A DNA stretch of 64,000 nucleotides. It comes from Streptomyces sp. NBC_01707. GTDB lineage: Bacteria; Actinomycetota; Actinomycetes; Streptomycetales; Streptomycetaceae. The number at the start of each line of letters is the position of its first letter. Positions within the stretch are counted from its first letter, which is position 1. The DNA lies in the NCBI RefSeq assembly GCF_041438805.1, contig NZ_CP109190.1, positions 558,001-622,000 on the forward strand, in the 5' to 3' direction. The position numbers and the translations under genes were made by a program. Shown piece by piece: positions 26,241 to 34,656 of the stretch. Under the pieces are notes generated by a model that had not been told where the DNA came from, made no database searches, and saw only the letters and a program-made list of their open reading frames with translations.

Positions 26241-26819
26241 CTACGGCCTCACGGATGCCGTGGCGGAAGTCCTCGGCTTGTTCACCCTCTTGCGGGCACG
26301 ATAAGCGGCCGCCTTCACCCTGTTCCCGCACGGATCCATGGCGCACCACTCCCGGCGAGCTCCATGCGACCGGTCGATGTAGATCTGCGTGCACTCAGGC
26401 CTGCTGCACTCCTTGAGCAGCGACCCTTCCGGTCCGCTGAGAATGCGGATTGCCTCTCGCGCCACCGAGGACAGCGCCTGTTGCGCAGTCGCCTCGATCC
26501 GGCGGCCCGACCGGGTGAGCTGCGGGACCGCCGAGGGCGTACGCGCCGTGCGGTTGACCAGCGAGAGCGCGTCGGCCTGGTAACTCTCCCCCGCCAGCTT
26601 GGCAACGACGAGCGCGTAGATCGCCTCGCGAAGAGCCACCGCCTCCGCGACGTCGGACGGACCGCAGTTCGAGTCGCCGTCGACGACGCCGGATTCGCTG
26701 TACCAGGCGTCGAGACTCTCCGGCGACGAGAGCATCTCCAGAGGTTCAGGGTTGTGCCGCGCCCGCAGCGTCCCTACGAAGTCCAGCGCCGGGGTGCCGC
26801 ACTTAAAGACATGCATCAT
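26241..26819 (-). CDS. CGNR zinc-finger / ABATE-domain transcription factor
   Basis: A 192-residue protein. The N-terminal ABATE region (CGTPALDFVGTLRARHNPEP, then a helical domain with VALREAIYALVVAK) precedes a C-terminal CGNR finger. Zinc ligands are visible in CSRPECTQIYIDRSHGARR and WCAMDPCGNRVKAAAYRAR. CGNR proteins are predicted stress-ligand-sensing DNA-binding regulators. It starts with tandem ATGs directly against a GTCACC-N9-GGTGAC palindrome that recurs beside ohr and before the molybdoenzyme operon, making it the prime candidate for the factor binding that motif. Confidence 0.82.
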   Translation of the reverse strand: MMHVFKCGTPALDFVGTLRARHNPEPLEMLSSPESLDAWYSESGVVDGDSNCGPSDVAEAVALREAIYALVVAKLAGESYQADALSLVNRTARTPSAVPQLTRSGRRIEATAQQALSSVAREAIRILSGPEGSLLKECSRPECTQIYIDRSHGARREWCAMDPCGNRVKAAAYRARKRVNKPRTSATASVRP

Positions 26820-26840
26820 GTCACCAGCTTGACAGGTGAC
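26820..26840. promoter_or_regulatory. GTCACC-N9-GGTGAC palindrome (CGNR gene promoter)
   Basis: GTCACC at 26820-26825 and GGTGAC at 26835-26840, nine bases apart, abutting the CGNR start codon. The same 6-9-6 geometry, often with TTGACA before the second arm, occurs three times at 35.5-35.6 kb and twice at 38.4-38.5 kb. Confidence 0.7.
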
Positions 26841-26986
26841 GGACAAGAGAGCAAGAACCACGCCCGGCACGCCTTGGCACAGGACGGCTGCACCTTCGGG
26901 AACTCCACGGAGAGTTCCCGAGGGCGGGCGCGGCCTGCGGGCCGCCCTTGCCGCGCTCCAGCAGGAGGGCGATCCGCCAGCAGCGG

Positions 26987-27172
26987 CTATATGAACTTGC
27001 AGGTGAGCGATTTTTCATGGTCATAGAGATCCTGCGACGGATACCGCGCAATGATGGGGACCACTTCTGTCGTGTCCTCCGGCCGGATACGCTCGGGCAG
27101 AGCCCCGAACCGGGCCTGGCGAGCCAGTGCATCGACATCCCTGACCATATTGAGCTTCTGCGTGTGCGCCAT
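26987..27172 (-). CDS. Small protein of the RFGxLPxRIRPE family (copy 1)
   Basis: A 61-residue protein with AAGGA nine bases before its ATG. Residues 21-33 read RFGALPERIRPED, followed by TTEVV, then YPSQDLYDHEKSLTCKFI at the C-terminus. A 58-residue protein at 35.7 kb shares RFGxLPxRIRPE-[DE]-T-x-E, a later D-x-Y-[ND] and a near-terminal Cys. I know no function for this family. No membrane segment or signal peptide. It lies 167 bases upstream of the CGNR gene on the same strand and may be co-transcribed. Confidence 0.65.
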   Translation of the reverse strand: MAHTQKLNMVRDVDALARQARFGALPERIRPEDTTEVVPIIARYPSQDLYDHEKSLTCKFI

Positions 27173-27257
27173 TTTTCCGCGTCCTTCTATTTCTGCGCCG
27201 GAAATTCGGTGATGACGAAAAGGCGTGGACCCCAGCGTCGGCGGCCCACCACCATCC

Positions 27258-27344
27258 TCAGAAGACCTGGAGGAAACATCCGCATGAGATGGCGATCACT
27301 GCCACTGCTACCGTGACCGTTTTCAACGCTGTGGGTATTTTCAC
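27258..27344 (-). CDS. Possible 28-residue hydrophobic peptide
   Basis: GTG start with AAAGGA five bases upstream, too short for routine gene calling. The peptide has a basic N-terminus (KIPTALK), a hydrophobic core (TVTVAVAVIAIS) and the tail CGCFLQVF. It resembles a minimal signal or lipoprotein leader with AISC as a weak lipobox. It precedes the RFGxLPxRIRPE gene on the same strand by 85 bases. Could be a signalling peptide or simply a chance frame. Confidence 0.35.
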   Translation of the reverse strand: MKIPTALKTVTVAVAVIAISCGCFLQVF

Positions 27345-27767
27345 GGGAATCCTTTGGTGGGATAGGCGGAACACATTCTGCCCGCAGCGTCGCGGGCGCT
27401 GCATGAACATGGGACTCAACACTGAGCGGCGTGATTCCGTTCCGGAGAGCGGTAACGCTCCAGACGCGAGAGCCGACTCCCCCACCCGTGACCGGCTCAC
27501 ACGCTCCCTCTACTGCGTTCGCTACCGACACTCACACGAAATTCGTCACCAGTCAAGAAGGTGACGAACGCTTGGGGGCGCCGCCACGGCTGGAGGAAGG
27601 GCAGAACCGCGCATGACCGGGCAAGCGAAGGGTCGCGAGGCCGATACCCCCCGAGCCTGCCGTGGCCCACAAGTGGCGGGCGGCGTGCCGCACAGCTCGA
27701 CCCGCCCGTCAGGCCGGCCGCGACCTCCGACGCCGCATTCGCTGCCGCCGACCTCGCTTGCACCTAG
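27345..27767. other. Non-coding stretch
   Basis: About 420 bases with no supported gene, containing the outward promoters for the leftward small genes and the rightward dsbA-like gene. Confidence 0.4.
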
Positions 27768-27801
27768 ACGGTCGGTCGTCTACTTTGAGTCGACCGACCG
27801 T
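27768..27801. promoter_or_regulatory. Inverted repeat ACGGTCGGTCG in the DsbA-like gene promoter
   Basis: A perfect 11-base inverted repeat, ACGGTCGGTCG and CGACCGACCGT, with a 12-base spacer. The left arm sits between TTGCAC (27758-27763) and TACTTT (27781-27786), a 17-base-spaced promoter. The CGACCGACC element also occurs in the promoters at 36.1 and 37.4 kb. Confidence 0.6.
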
Positions 27802-27935
27802 TCGACACGCGTATCGCGAACTGTCCCACCGCGGTCGGAACACCACTTACCTGAGTCCGGACGGACCGGGCGCCGCCGTCGGCTCGGCGCGGCCTCCGCA
27901 TCCGGCGGACCCACTGCACCATGGAGACACGACAC

Positions 27936-28586
27936 ATGCGCGTGGAGATCTGGACCGATATCGCCTGCCCCTGGTGCTACATCGGCAAAGCACGATTCGA
28001 GCGAGCCCTCGCAGCCTTCGATCATCGCGACGACGTCGAGGTGGTCCACCGGTCATTCGAACTCAACCCGAAGGCCGAGAACGGTACGACACCGATCATC
28101 GACGCCGTCGCGGCCCAGTACGGCCGCACCCGCGGGCAGCAGGTCGCAAGAGAGGAGTACGCCGCGTCCGAAGCGCACGCCGAGGGACTCGGTTTCAAGG
28201 TCGGTGCGCGCGTCCACGGCAACACCTTCGACGTCCACCGCCTGCTGCACTTCGCGAAGGCCCGCGGCCTCCAGGTCGAGCTGATGGATCTCGCCTTCCG
28301 GGTGAACTTCGCTGACGAGCGCTCTATCTACGACAGGGCAACGCTGGTGAGCCTGGCCGTCGAAGTGGGCCTCGACGACGCAGAGGTGCGCCAGGTGCTC
28401 GCCGATGCCGAGGCGTACGCCGAGGAGGTACGGGCCGACGAGCGACAGGCCGCCGAACTGGGCGCAGGCGGCGTGCCGTTCTTCGTGCTGGACCGGCAGT
28501 ACGGCGTAAGCGGACTGCAGTCCATCGAGCTGTTCAGCCAGGCACTGGAGCAGGCATGGCAGAACCGTCCGGCGCCGCGGCACTGA
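27936..28586 (+). CDS. DsbA-family (FrnE-like) oxidoreductase
   Basis: A 216-residue thioredoxin-fold protein with the active site CPWC in WTDIACPWCYIGK, an inserted helical domain (HAEGLGFKVGARVHGNTF, VHRLLHFAKARG) and the cis-Pro loop GAGGVPFFVLDR. It has no signal peptide, so it is cytoplasmic like FrnE. The second ATG is preferred because GGAG precedes it by about ten bases. Probably a thiol-disulfide exchange enzyme for oxidative or electrophile stress. Confidence 0.88.
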   Translation: MRVEIWTDIACPWCYIGKARFERALAAFDHRDDVEVVHRSFELNPKAENGTTPIIDAVAAQYGRTRGQQVAREEYAASEAHAEGLGFKVGARVHGNTFDVHRLLHFAKARGLQVELMDLAFRVNFADERSIYDRATLVSLAVEVGLDDAEVRQVLADAEAYAEEVRADERQAAELGAGGVPFFVLDRQYGVSGLQSIELFSQALEQAWQNRPAPRH

Positions 28587-28647
28587 CACCCGCAGACCGA
28601 AGGAGACGACCGCCTGCCCAACCATCCGGCTTGCATGAAGCAAGTGG

Positions 28648-28667
28648 CCGCACCGATTGGGGTGCGG
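28648..28667. terminator. Hairpin after the DsbA-like gene
   Basis: CCGCACC-GATTGG-GGTGCGG, seven base pairs extendable by a G-T pair, about 60 bases after the stop. No T-tract, as is common in Streptomyces. Confidence 0.45.
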
Positions 28668-28934
28668 TCATGTCCGGCGGTTCGGGCATTCGTCCCAGCG
28701 GTGGCTATGGGCTGTCCCGCAATCCCCGGCGGGCGCACAACGACAGCCACGGCACCTCGCCGCGTCGCCGGAACGCCCGAATACGACCGGCGCGATGACG
28801 CCCTCCGCCTCGCGATGCACCGCATCCGACGCCGCGCACCGATCCACCAGGGATTACGGGACAGCCCTTGGCGGGACAACTTGGGTATCTTTACAATCCG
28901 CGTCTGATCTCATCGGAACCGCGGGGGGGCAGGG

Positions 28935-29969
28935 ATGTACGAGGACAGTGCGCCGGAAACCGCCTGGGGGCGCAATCGGCGGTTGAGGGCCTTGCGCCCC
29001 GTATGGAAATCCGACAAGGACAGCAGCCGCGGCGATACCTACGAGGATGAACCGCTGGGCGGCTGGCTGATCGGTGAACTCGTCGTACGTGCCGACTTCG
29101 ACCGGCTGCGGGCGTACGACATCGGTACAGGCACCGTCCGTTGGACCTGGCCCGTGCCGGGCCGCGACGTGCTCATGGCTGTCTCCCCGAACGCCGATGA
29201 CGGCATCGCCCTGGTGCTTCATCACGACGAGGCGTCATCCAGCGGCGACCTGCCGACAGTTGCGGCCATCGACCTCGCCGCAGGCAAGCAAGCGTGGTCC
29301 AGGGACCATCACGACATGGAATTCAGCTACTTCCACTCACACACTCCACACACCACTTTGAGTGGTCGGCGCATCGCCTCGATCAGCGAAGAGCACGTCG
29401 AGTCGGTCGACCCCGAGGACGGTGCCGCGCTCTGGCGCAGCCCGCTGCCGGGCGAGGCCGGGAACCGCGATGCGTGGATCATGTGTGCCGACCCACTGGT
29501 CGTCGCGAGTACAGGGCATGGCAGACGTGGTGAACGACGGATCTCCGTCTTCGACGACAGCGGGAACGTGACGGCGTCGCTCTCGCTTCCCCCTGCATAC
29601 AGAAACGTGGCCCTCCCTGCGGCTGTCGTGAACGGGGTGCTCGTGACCGGACTGGTCCACCCGGACGCCTCGTCCGACGAGCATGCGCGGATCGGCGGCT
29701 TCGATCTGTCCACGGGCAAGCTCCGCTGGGAGCGACGCCCCGGCGGGATCAGCGTTCAGAGCTTGCTGCCACATCGCGGACTACTTCTGGTACTTCACTC
29801 ATTCGGCAGCAAGATCACTGCGCTCGATGCCCGCGACGGCCGTGTAGTCGCCCGTCGCCGGTTGCGCGGCTACGGAGGTTCCGCGCTGCTCCGCGTGGCC
29901 GGCGCCCGGTTCGCCGTGATCGGCCGCAGCGGCGGCCGCTCCCCCCTGCGGGTCTTCCACTGGCGCTGA
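28935..29969 (+). CDS. PQQ-like beta-propeller repeat protein
   Basis: A 344-residue protein made of propeller blades with the recurring [LG]xAYDxxTGxxxW pattern: RLRAYDIGTGTVRWTW, AAIDLAAGKQAWSR, SVDPEDGAALWRSPL, GGFDLSTGKLRWERR, TALDARDGRVVARRR. There is no signal peptide, so it is likely cytoplasmic. This type of propeller is usually a binding scaffold rather than a true quinoprotein enzyme. No operon partner. The roughly 290 bases after it hold nothing recognisable. Confidence 0.72.
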   Translation: MYEDSAPETAWGRNRRLRALRPVWKSDKDSSRGDTYEDEPLGGWLIGELVVRADFDRLRAYDIGTGTVRWTWPVPGRDVLMAVSPNADDGIALVLHHDEASSSGDLPTVAAIDLAAGKQAWSRDHHDMEFSYFHSHTPHTTLSGRRIASISEEHVESVDPEDGAALWRSPLPGEAGNRDAWIMCADPLVVASTGHGRRGERRISVFDDSGNVTASLSLPPAYRNVALPAAVVNGVLVTGLVHPDASSDEHARIGGFDLSTGKLRWERRPGGISVQSLLPHRGLLLVLHSFGSKITALDARDGRVVARRRLRGYGGSALLRVAGARFAVIGRSGGRSPLRVFHWR

Positions 29970-30256
29970 GATCGGGCCGGCCCACCAAGGAAGCGCATTC
30001 AGGCTCTCAGCACCGGATCGATCAGACCTGAGGGCAGGGCAGGCACAAGGTCCCAGGTGGATCAGGGAGCTTTACCACTCCACGCTCGTCAAACCCAGCG
30101 CCTGCACCGGCCGCCGGATGACCCGAACGCGCGCCTGGAAACAGTGACCTTGTCCGGAGCGCGACTGTTCGTAGTCGAGGTGCCCGAGCACACTGCAGTC
30201 CTCCGAGCGCGCCCGCGCACCCCTCAGGTGGCGGGAGCAAGAACTCCCCTGTGCCG

Positions 30257-30973
30257 TCAGACGAACAGAACACTCTCGACATCGATGGTCACGAGTTCCA
30301 CGTCCCTGCTCACCGTTCCGCCCTCCCCTCGCCGGTAGACGCGCCGCCGGGTAGGGATCATCATCCCGTCGAACTCCTTGTACTCGGAGGGGTAGTGCGC
30401 AGCAGGCCCGGCGTTGATGACCTCGGGCGTGTAGTCATGCCGCCGCAGCAGTCCGTTCGAGTCGAAGTAGAAGATCTGCTCAGGGCAATGCGTCGCGATG
30501 CGATCAGGGAACGTGACCTTGAGCCGCCTCCAGGTCTCCCCCTCCTCCGTGACGGGGGACAGTTCCACGGCCTCGAATCCGGGAGAGGCGAAGGTGAACG
30601 GGGACGTCAAGTACGTCCACATGGCCTCCCCAGCGAAGTAGGCGACCTGCAGATCGTCCCAGGGAGCCCGCACGTCGCTCGGGAACGACGCACGAGGGTC
30701 GGCCCGCTCGGCCGTCACCTCTCCGGTGACGGTCTCCACTGCCACCCGCTGCGCAGTGAAGGACGTCCGCAGGTGGGACGCGGTGAAGGGATAGTGGCTG
30801 GCGTGCTGCTGGTGCAGGTCGAGCCGTACAGCGAGATGGCGGAGTATCCCCTCCCGCCCCTTCAGCTTCCACAGCGAGCCCCCGACCCGGTGATGCACGG
30901 TCGCAGAGCTGAACCGGTTGTAGCGGTCCAGGCCGCCATGCGCCTCGATGACAGTGGCGAGGAGATCGCTCAT
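30257..30973 (-). CDS. Conserved uncharacterised protein under the MarR-type palindrome
   Basis: A 238-residue protein beginning MSDLLATVIEAHGGLDRYNR. Alternating beta-strands follow (ATVHHRVGGSLWKLKG, AVETVTGEVT, TWRRLKVTFPDRI, EQIFYFDSNGLLRRHDYTP, MMIPTRRRVYRR), giving a LolA-like antiparallel beta pattern. AHGG-x2-RW/YN starts are shared with LolA-type lipid-binding proteins, but this one has no signal peptide. AAGGAG precedes the ATG. The GAGCATATGCTC palindrome about 108 bases upstream links it to the nitrilase/marR pair 12 kb away. Confidence 0.7.
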   Translation of the reverse strand: MSDLLATVIEAHGGLDRYNRFSSATVHHRVGGSLWKLKGREGILRHLAVRLDLHQQHASHYPFTASHLRTSFTAQRVAVETVTGEVTAERADPRASFPSDVRAPWDDLQVAYFAGEAMWTYLTSPFTFASPGFEAVELSPVTEEGETWRRLKVTFPDRIATHCPEQIFYFDSNGLLRRHDYTPEVINAGPAAHYPSEYKEFDGMMIPTRRRVYRRGEGGTVSRDVELVTIDVESVLFV

Positions 30974-31080
30974 GCCGTATCTCTCCTTGATCTGTGGGAT
31001 GTGTCGTCGGAAAAATGACCGGCTGACGTGCTCCGGCAGCAGAAGCGGCACACCGGCCGTCCGGCGAACCCTCCAATTAT

Positions 31081-31092
31081 GAGCATATGCTC
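31081..31092. promoter_or_regulatory. MarR-type palindrome GAGCATATGCTC (copy 3)
   Basis: Identical over 12 bases to the palindrome upstream of the nitrilase, in AT-rich flanks (TTAT before, TTATTT after) that could form part of a promoter for the leftward gene at 30.3 kb. Confidence 0.65.
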
Positions 31093-31463
31093 TTATTTGC
31101 TCGAACACCACGACCGCACCTCGGGCCCTCGGAGCAGCCTGCTTCCGCCGAGACGGGCCGCCCGGGCCGCAGATGGGACACCTCCTCGAGTACGCAGGAA
31201 GATGTTCGATCTCGGCCGGCAGGAAGCGGCTGTTGCCCAGCGTCCGGGACAGCCATGGGCGGGCCGGGCCACACCGGGTCGCCGACCTCGAGGGGCACGT
31301 CACGGTCGGCACCGGCATCGATTTTCTGGCGGTGCACGGCAGCCCTGCGTCGGGTACCGCTGCACTCCTGGACGTCGAGGCCGCCTTCGGCACTGGATTC
31401 CGGATCCTCCCGGGCACACCTCTCACCGGTGACGACAGCGACGGCCGGCATGGCGCGCCCCTG
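31093..31463. other. Stretch without recognisable genes
   Basis: About 370 bases. Frames cross it on both strands, but none has a ribosome site or family signature. Confidence 0.35.
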
Positions 31464-32120
31464 TCAGTCGAAGAGCGGACCGACCGTTCGGGTGCGCTTG
31501 ATCTCGTAAAAGCCCGGGGTGGAAACGACGGCGAGGGTGCCGTCCCACAGCTGCGCGGCCTGTTCACCCTTGGGGGCGGGCGTGACGACCGGGCCGAAGA
31601 ATGCCACCTTGTCGGCGCCTGCGCCCGGGCCCGGTACGGCGATGATCGGACTGCCGACATCCTGGCCGACCAGCGCGATGCCTTCGAGATGCGATGCTCG
31701 CACCAGTTCGTCGTACGTGTCCGCGTCGCCGGCGTCGGCAAGGTCCACGGGCAAGCCGACGTCGCGAAGCGCCGCTTCGACGGTGGGGCGGGTCCTGGGC
31801 TGGTTCTGCAGGTGGAACCGGGTTCCCATCGCGGTGTACAGGGGCTCCAGCATCTCGGAGCCGTGGACCTGCGACGCCGCGGTCAGAACACGGACCGGTG
31901 CCCATGCCTGCCCCATCAGAAGACGGATGCGCTCGGGCAGTTCGTCGAGGCGGCCCTCGTTGAGGACAGCAAGGCTCATCACGTGCCAGGCGATGTCGAC
32001 CGGCCGGGCCTTGCCGACCTCCAGCATCCAGCGGGAGGTCAGCCACGTCCACGGGCAGACGGGGTCGAACCAGAAGTCGACGGGTGTGCGGGGGCGGAAG
32101 TCGTTCACAAGGTGATCCAA
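31464..32120 (-). CDS. DsbA-fold mycothiol-dependent nitroreductase-like protein
   Basis: A 218-residue protein related to mycobacterial Rv2466c, with DFWFDPVCPWTWLTSRW as the active-site start and VGSPIIAVPG at the cis-Pro loop. The second cysteine of the usual CPWC is Thr (CPWT), giving a one-cysteine site that would need mycothiol or another thiol partner. The start is uncertain: TTG 32120, or GTG 32108 with GGA upstream. Rv2466c-type proteins protect against redox stress and activate nitro compounds. A GACCGGTC site lies upstream. Confidence 0.75.
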   Translation of the reverse strand: MDHLVNDFRPRTPVDFWFDPVCPWTWLTSRWMLEVGKARPVDIAWHVMSLAVLNEGRLDELPERIRLLMGQAWAPVRVLTAASQVHGSEMLEPLYTAMGTRFHLQNQPRTRPTVEAALRDVGLPVDLADAGDADTYDELVRASHLEGIALVGQDVGSPIIAVPGPGAGADKVAFFGPVVTPAPKGEQAAQLWDGTLAVVSTPGFYEIKRTRTVGPLFD

Positions 32121-32178
32121 ACGTGGTGACGAAGCGTGACGGGGATGGTTCAGAGGTCAATTGAGGGAAGAGGAGTAA

Positions 32179-32190
32179 CCGACCGGTCGC
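32179..32190. promoter_or_regulatory. TetR-type site, GACCGGTC core
   Basis: The core CCGACCGGTCG lies 60-70 bases upstream of the Rv2466c-like gene start. The same GACCGGTC octamer occurs at 32817-32824 in the promoter of the divergent TetR gene. Confidence 0.45.
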
Positions 32191-32271
32191 CTATAAGAGC
32201 TGATCGCGACCCCGTAGCACGATGACGACAGTGCGACATGGGTAGCCACATACGGGACGGAGCGGGCGGGG

Positions 32272-32574
32272 TCAGTCGGCGCCGCCGGCCCGACCCGGAT
32301 CGTTGGGGTGTGACTGGAGGGAGGTGACCACCGGGGTCATCCACGACCAGAGGGGCAGGGTACCGAGCACCTTCTCATGCAGCTCGACTTCGTCGGCGGC
32401 GCGCCACAATCCGATGCTGCGCAGTTCACCCACCGGGCGCCACAGCCTGACCAGATGTCCCGTAGCAGCCAGCTCCCCCGCTCGTACGGCTTCGGCTGCG
32501 CGGCGACGGTCGACCTCCGCCTGCTCGGTGCCCTCGGGGACGGTAGTGGTGAGCTCGACCAAAAACTCCTTCAT
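32272..32574 (-). CDS. Muconolactone delta-isomerase family protein
   Basis: A 100-residue protein matching CatC-type muconolactone isomerase in length and pattern: MKEFLVELTTTVPEGTE, RRAAEAVRAGELAATGHL, VRLWRPVG and a late LPLWSWMTPVVTSLQSHPND. In the beta-ketoadipate pathway this enzyme isomerises muconolactone. No other catechol genes are present, so it more likely acts as a standalone YciI/CatC-like isomerase under the neighbouring TetR regulator. Confidence 0.8.
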   Translation of the reverse strand: MKEFLVELTTTVPEGTEQAEVDRRRAAEAVRAGELAATGHLVRLWRPVGELRSIGLWRAADEVELHEKVLGTLPLWSWMTPVVTSLQSHPNDPGRAGGAD

Positions 32575-32816
32575 GGCCTTCCTCTCCTTGCATTCGATTG
32601 CGGCCTCCGGCGGCGCCGGGCAGGCATGGAAGAAACAGGGGTACACCCCCGGCCGCCCACGCCCGCCGCATGCGGTCAAGATCGGGCGGACGGCCGGGCC
32701 GGTGGGCGTGGAGCGGCACCGAGCCCAGTGGCCGACGACGCTCGAGCCGGACCGTCATGGCCGATGCCGATGACCGGCGGCGCATCCGGGCAGAGGTACA
32801 GCAGCGATCGCTAGTC

Positions 32817-32854
32817 GACCGGTCTAATAAAACATAGACGAGCGGTCGTATAGT
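32817..32854 (+). promoter_or_regulatory. Promoter/operator of the TetR gene, apparently leaderless
   Basis: GACCGGTC at 32817-32824 and ACGA-GCGG-TCGT at 32838-32849 flank an AT-rich core. TATAGT at 32849-32854 is a good -10 element ending six bases before the ATG, which places the transcription start at or next to the start codon. No ribosome site is visible, consistent with a leaderless mRNA. Confidence 0.5.
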
Positions 32855-32860
32855 GGCAAC

Positions 32861-33478
32861 ATGGGACGGACAAGTGATGCCAGAGAGAAGATTCTCGGGG
32901 CTGCGCACTCGCTCATCGAGCTGCGCGGCTATTCGGCTCTGGGCGTGGCCGAGATCTGCCGGACGGCAGGGGTACCCAAGGGCAGCTTCTACTACTTCTT
33001 CGAGTCCAAGGAGGCTCTCGCCCTCGCCGTGATCGACGATCAGTGGGCCACGCAGCGGAGCGACTGGACCCGCGTCCTCAAGAGCGACGCGCAGCCACTG
33101 CAGCGGCTGCGGCAGCTCTTCGAGGAGACCGAGGCCGAACAGCTGGCCGGGCAGCAGACCTGCGGGACCGTTTCGGGCTGCCTGTTCGGCAATCTCACCC
33201 TGGAGATGAGCAACCAGACCGAAGCCGTCCGCACGCGCCTGCAGGAGATCTTCGACGCCCAGGTCGACATGGTCGACGCGGTCATCACCGAGGCGCTCGA
33301 ACGTGGCGAGGTCGCGGTGAGCGACACCCGCGCCGCCGCGCGATCCGTGGTCGCACAGCTTGAGGGCCAGGTCCTTTTCGCCAAGCTCTACAACAATGCC
33401 TCGCAACTCGGCGCGCTCTGGACGAACTGTCTTGCGCTGCTGGGCGCCGACAGCCCGCACGTGCCGACCGCCGCCTGA
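32861..33478 (+). CDS. TetR-family regulator, NemR/AcuR-like
   Basis: A 205-residue regulator. HTH: LGVAEICRTAGVPKGSFYYFFESKEAL. The ligand domain contains GCLFGNLTLEMSNQTE with Cys107, equivalent in setting to the electrophile-sensing cysteine of E. coli NemR. It diverges from the muconolactone isomerase and precedes a nitronate monooxygenase, both plausible targets. The second NemR-like regulator at 37.5 kb shares this Cys motif. Confidence 0.85.
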   Translation: MGRTSDAREKILGAAHSLIELRGYSALGVAEICRTAGVPKGSFYYFFESKEALALAVIDDQWATQRSDWTRVLKSDAQPLQRLRQLFEETEAEQLAGQQTCGTVSGCLFGNLTLEMSNQTEAVRTRLQEIFDAQVDMVDAVITEALERGEVAVSDTRAAARSVVAQLEGQVLFAKLYNNASQLGALWTNCLALLGADSPHVPTAA

Positions 33479-33606
33479 CACGACAGCTGCAGCACTCGGT
33501 CCGCGCCGCCCACCGGCAGGGGCCGACCGGCTCCGCGCGGACCGGGTTCGTCTCACCACAGGACTCCACAAGGCTCGTGGTGCCACCGCACAGGAGGAAC
33601 ACACCC

Positions 33607-34656
33607 ATGACAGTCTCGCCCAGGACGCTCTCGCCACTGCTCGACCTCGGGGTGAGCGCCCCGGTCCTCGCCGCGCCGATGGCCGGCGGCCCCACCACGC
33701 CCGCGTTGGTCACCGCGGCGGCTCGGGCTGCCGGACTCGGGTTCCTCGCCGGCGGCTACCGGACCGCCGACGCGCTGGCCGAGCAGATCGCGCAAGTGCG
33801 CTCCGACGGCGTGGCCTTCGGCGTCAACCTGTTCGCGCCCAACCCTGCGCCGGTCGACCGTGAGGCGTTCCACCGGTACGCCGGCACGATCGCACCTGAC
33901 GCCCAGGCGCACGGCGTCGACGTCCGGGCAGCTGGAATCGTCGAGGACGACGACCACTGGTCGGACAAGATCGACCTGTTGCTGTCCGACCCGGTGCCGG
34001 TCGTCAGCTTCACCTTCGGCATACCTGAGGCAGCCGTGATCGCCGCGCTCCACGCCGCCGGGACACTGGTCGTCCAGACGGTCACCTCGCCCGCCGAGGC
34101 CCGACAGGCCCAGGAAACCGGAGCGGACCTGCTGGCCGTACAGGCCTCGGCGGCAGGAGGGCACTCCGGCACACTGACCCCGCAGCGCATTCCGGAACCC
34201 GTGTCCCTGGCCGACCTGTTGGGACAGGTGCGCCGAGCGGTGCCCCTGCCACTCGTCGCCGCTGGTGGAGTGGCCACCCCGGCGGACGTGACCGGGGCGC
34301 TGCGTGCCGGAGCCACGGCGGTCATGGTCGGCACCGTCTTGCTGCGCGCGGACGAGGCCGGCACATCAAAACCTCACCGGACCGCATTGGCCGACCCGGC
34401 GCGGACCCGGACCGTGGTGACCCGGGCGTTCACAGGCCGTCCCGCAAGGGCGCTGCGCAACGACTTCACCGACCGGTACAGCGCCCTCGCCCCGGCCGGT
34501 TATCCCGCACTGCACCACCTGACCAGCCCGATGCGCAAGGCTGCCGCTGCCGCGGAAGACCCTGAGCGGATCAACCTGTGGGCCGGCACCGGATACCGCC
34601 ATGCCACCGCCGAGCCGACCGCGCAGATCCTGCAGCGGCTGGCGTCCGGACTCTGA
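33607..34656 (+). CDS. Nitronate monooxygenase (2-nitropropane dioxygenase family)
   Basis: A 349-residue FMN enzyme: PVLAAPMAGGPTTPALVTAAARAAGLGFLAGGY, the phosphate-binding LPLVAAGGVATPADVTGAL and GATAVMVGTVLLRADEA, and the catalytic region ASAAGGHSG, where the His is the usual base. GGAGG precedes the ATG. It oxidatively breaks down alkyl nitronates such as propionate-3-nitronate. Located 128 bases after the TetR gene and probably in its regulon. Confidence 0.88.
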   Translation: MTVSPRTLSPLLDLGVSAPVLAAPMAGGPTTPALVTAAARAAGLGFLAGGYRTADALAEQIAQVRSDGVAFGVNLFAPNPAPVDREAFHRYAGTIAPDAQAHGVDVRAAGIVEDDDHWSDKIDLLLSDPVPVVSFTFGIPEAAVIAALHAAGTLVVQTVTSPAEARQAQETGADLLAVQASAAGGHSGTLTPQRIPEPVSLADLLGQVRRAVPLPLVAAGGVATPADVTGALRAGATAVMVGTVLLRADEAGTSKPHRTALADPARTRTVVTRAFTGRPARALRNDFTDRYSALAPAGYPALHHLTSPMRKAAAAAEDPERINLWAGTGYRHATAEPTAQILQRLASGL

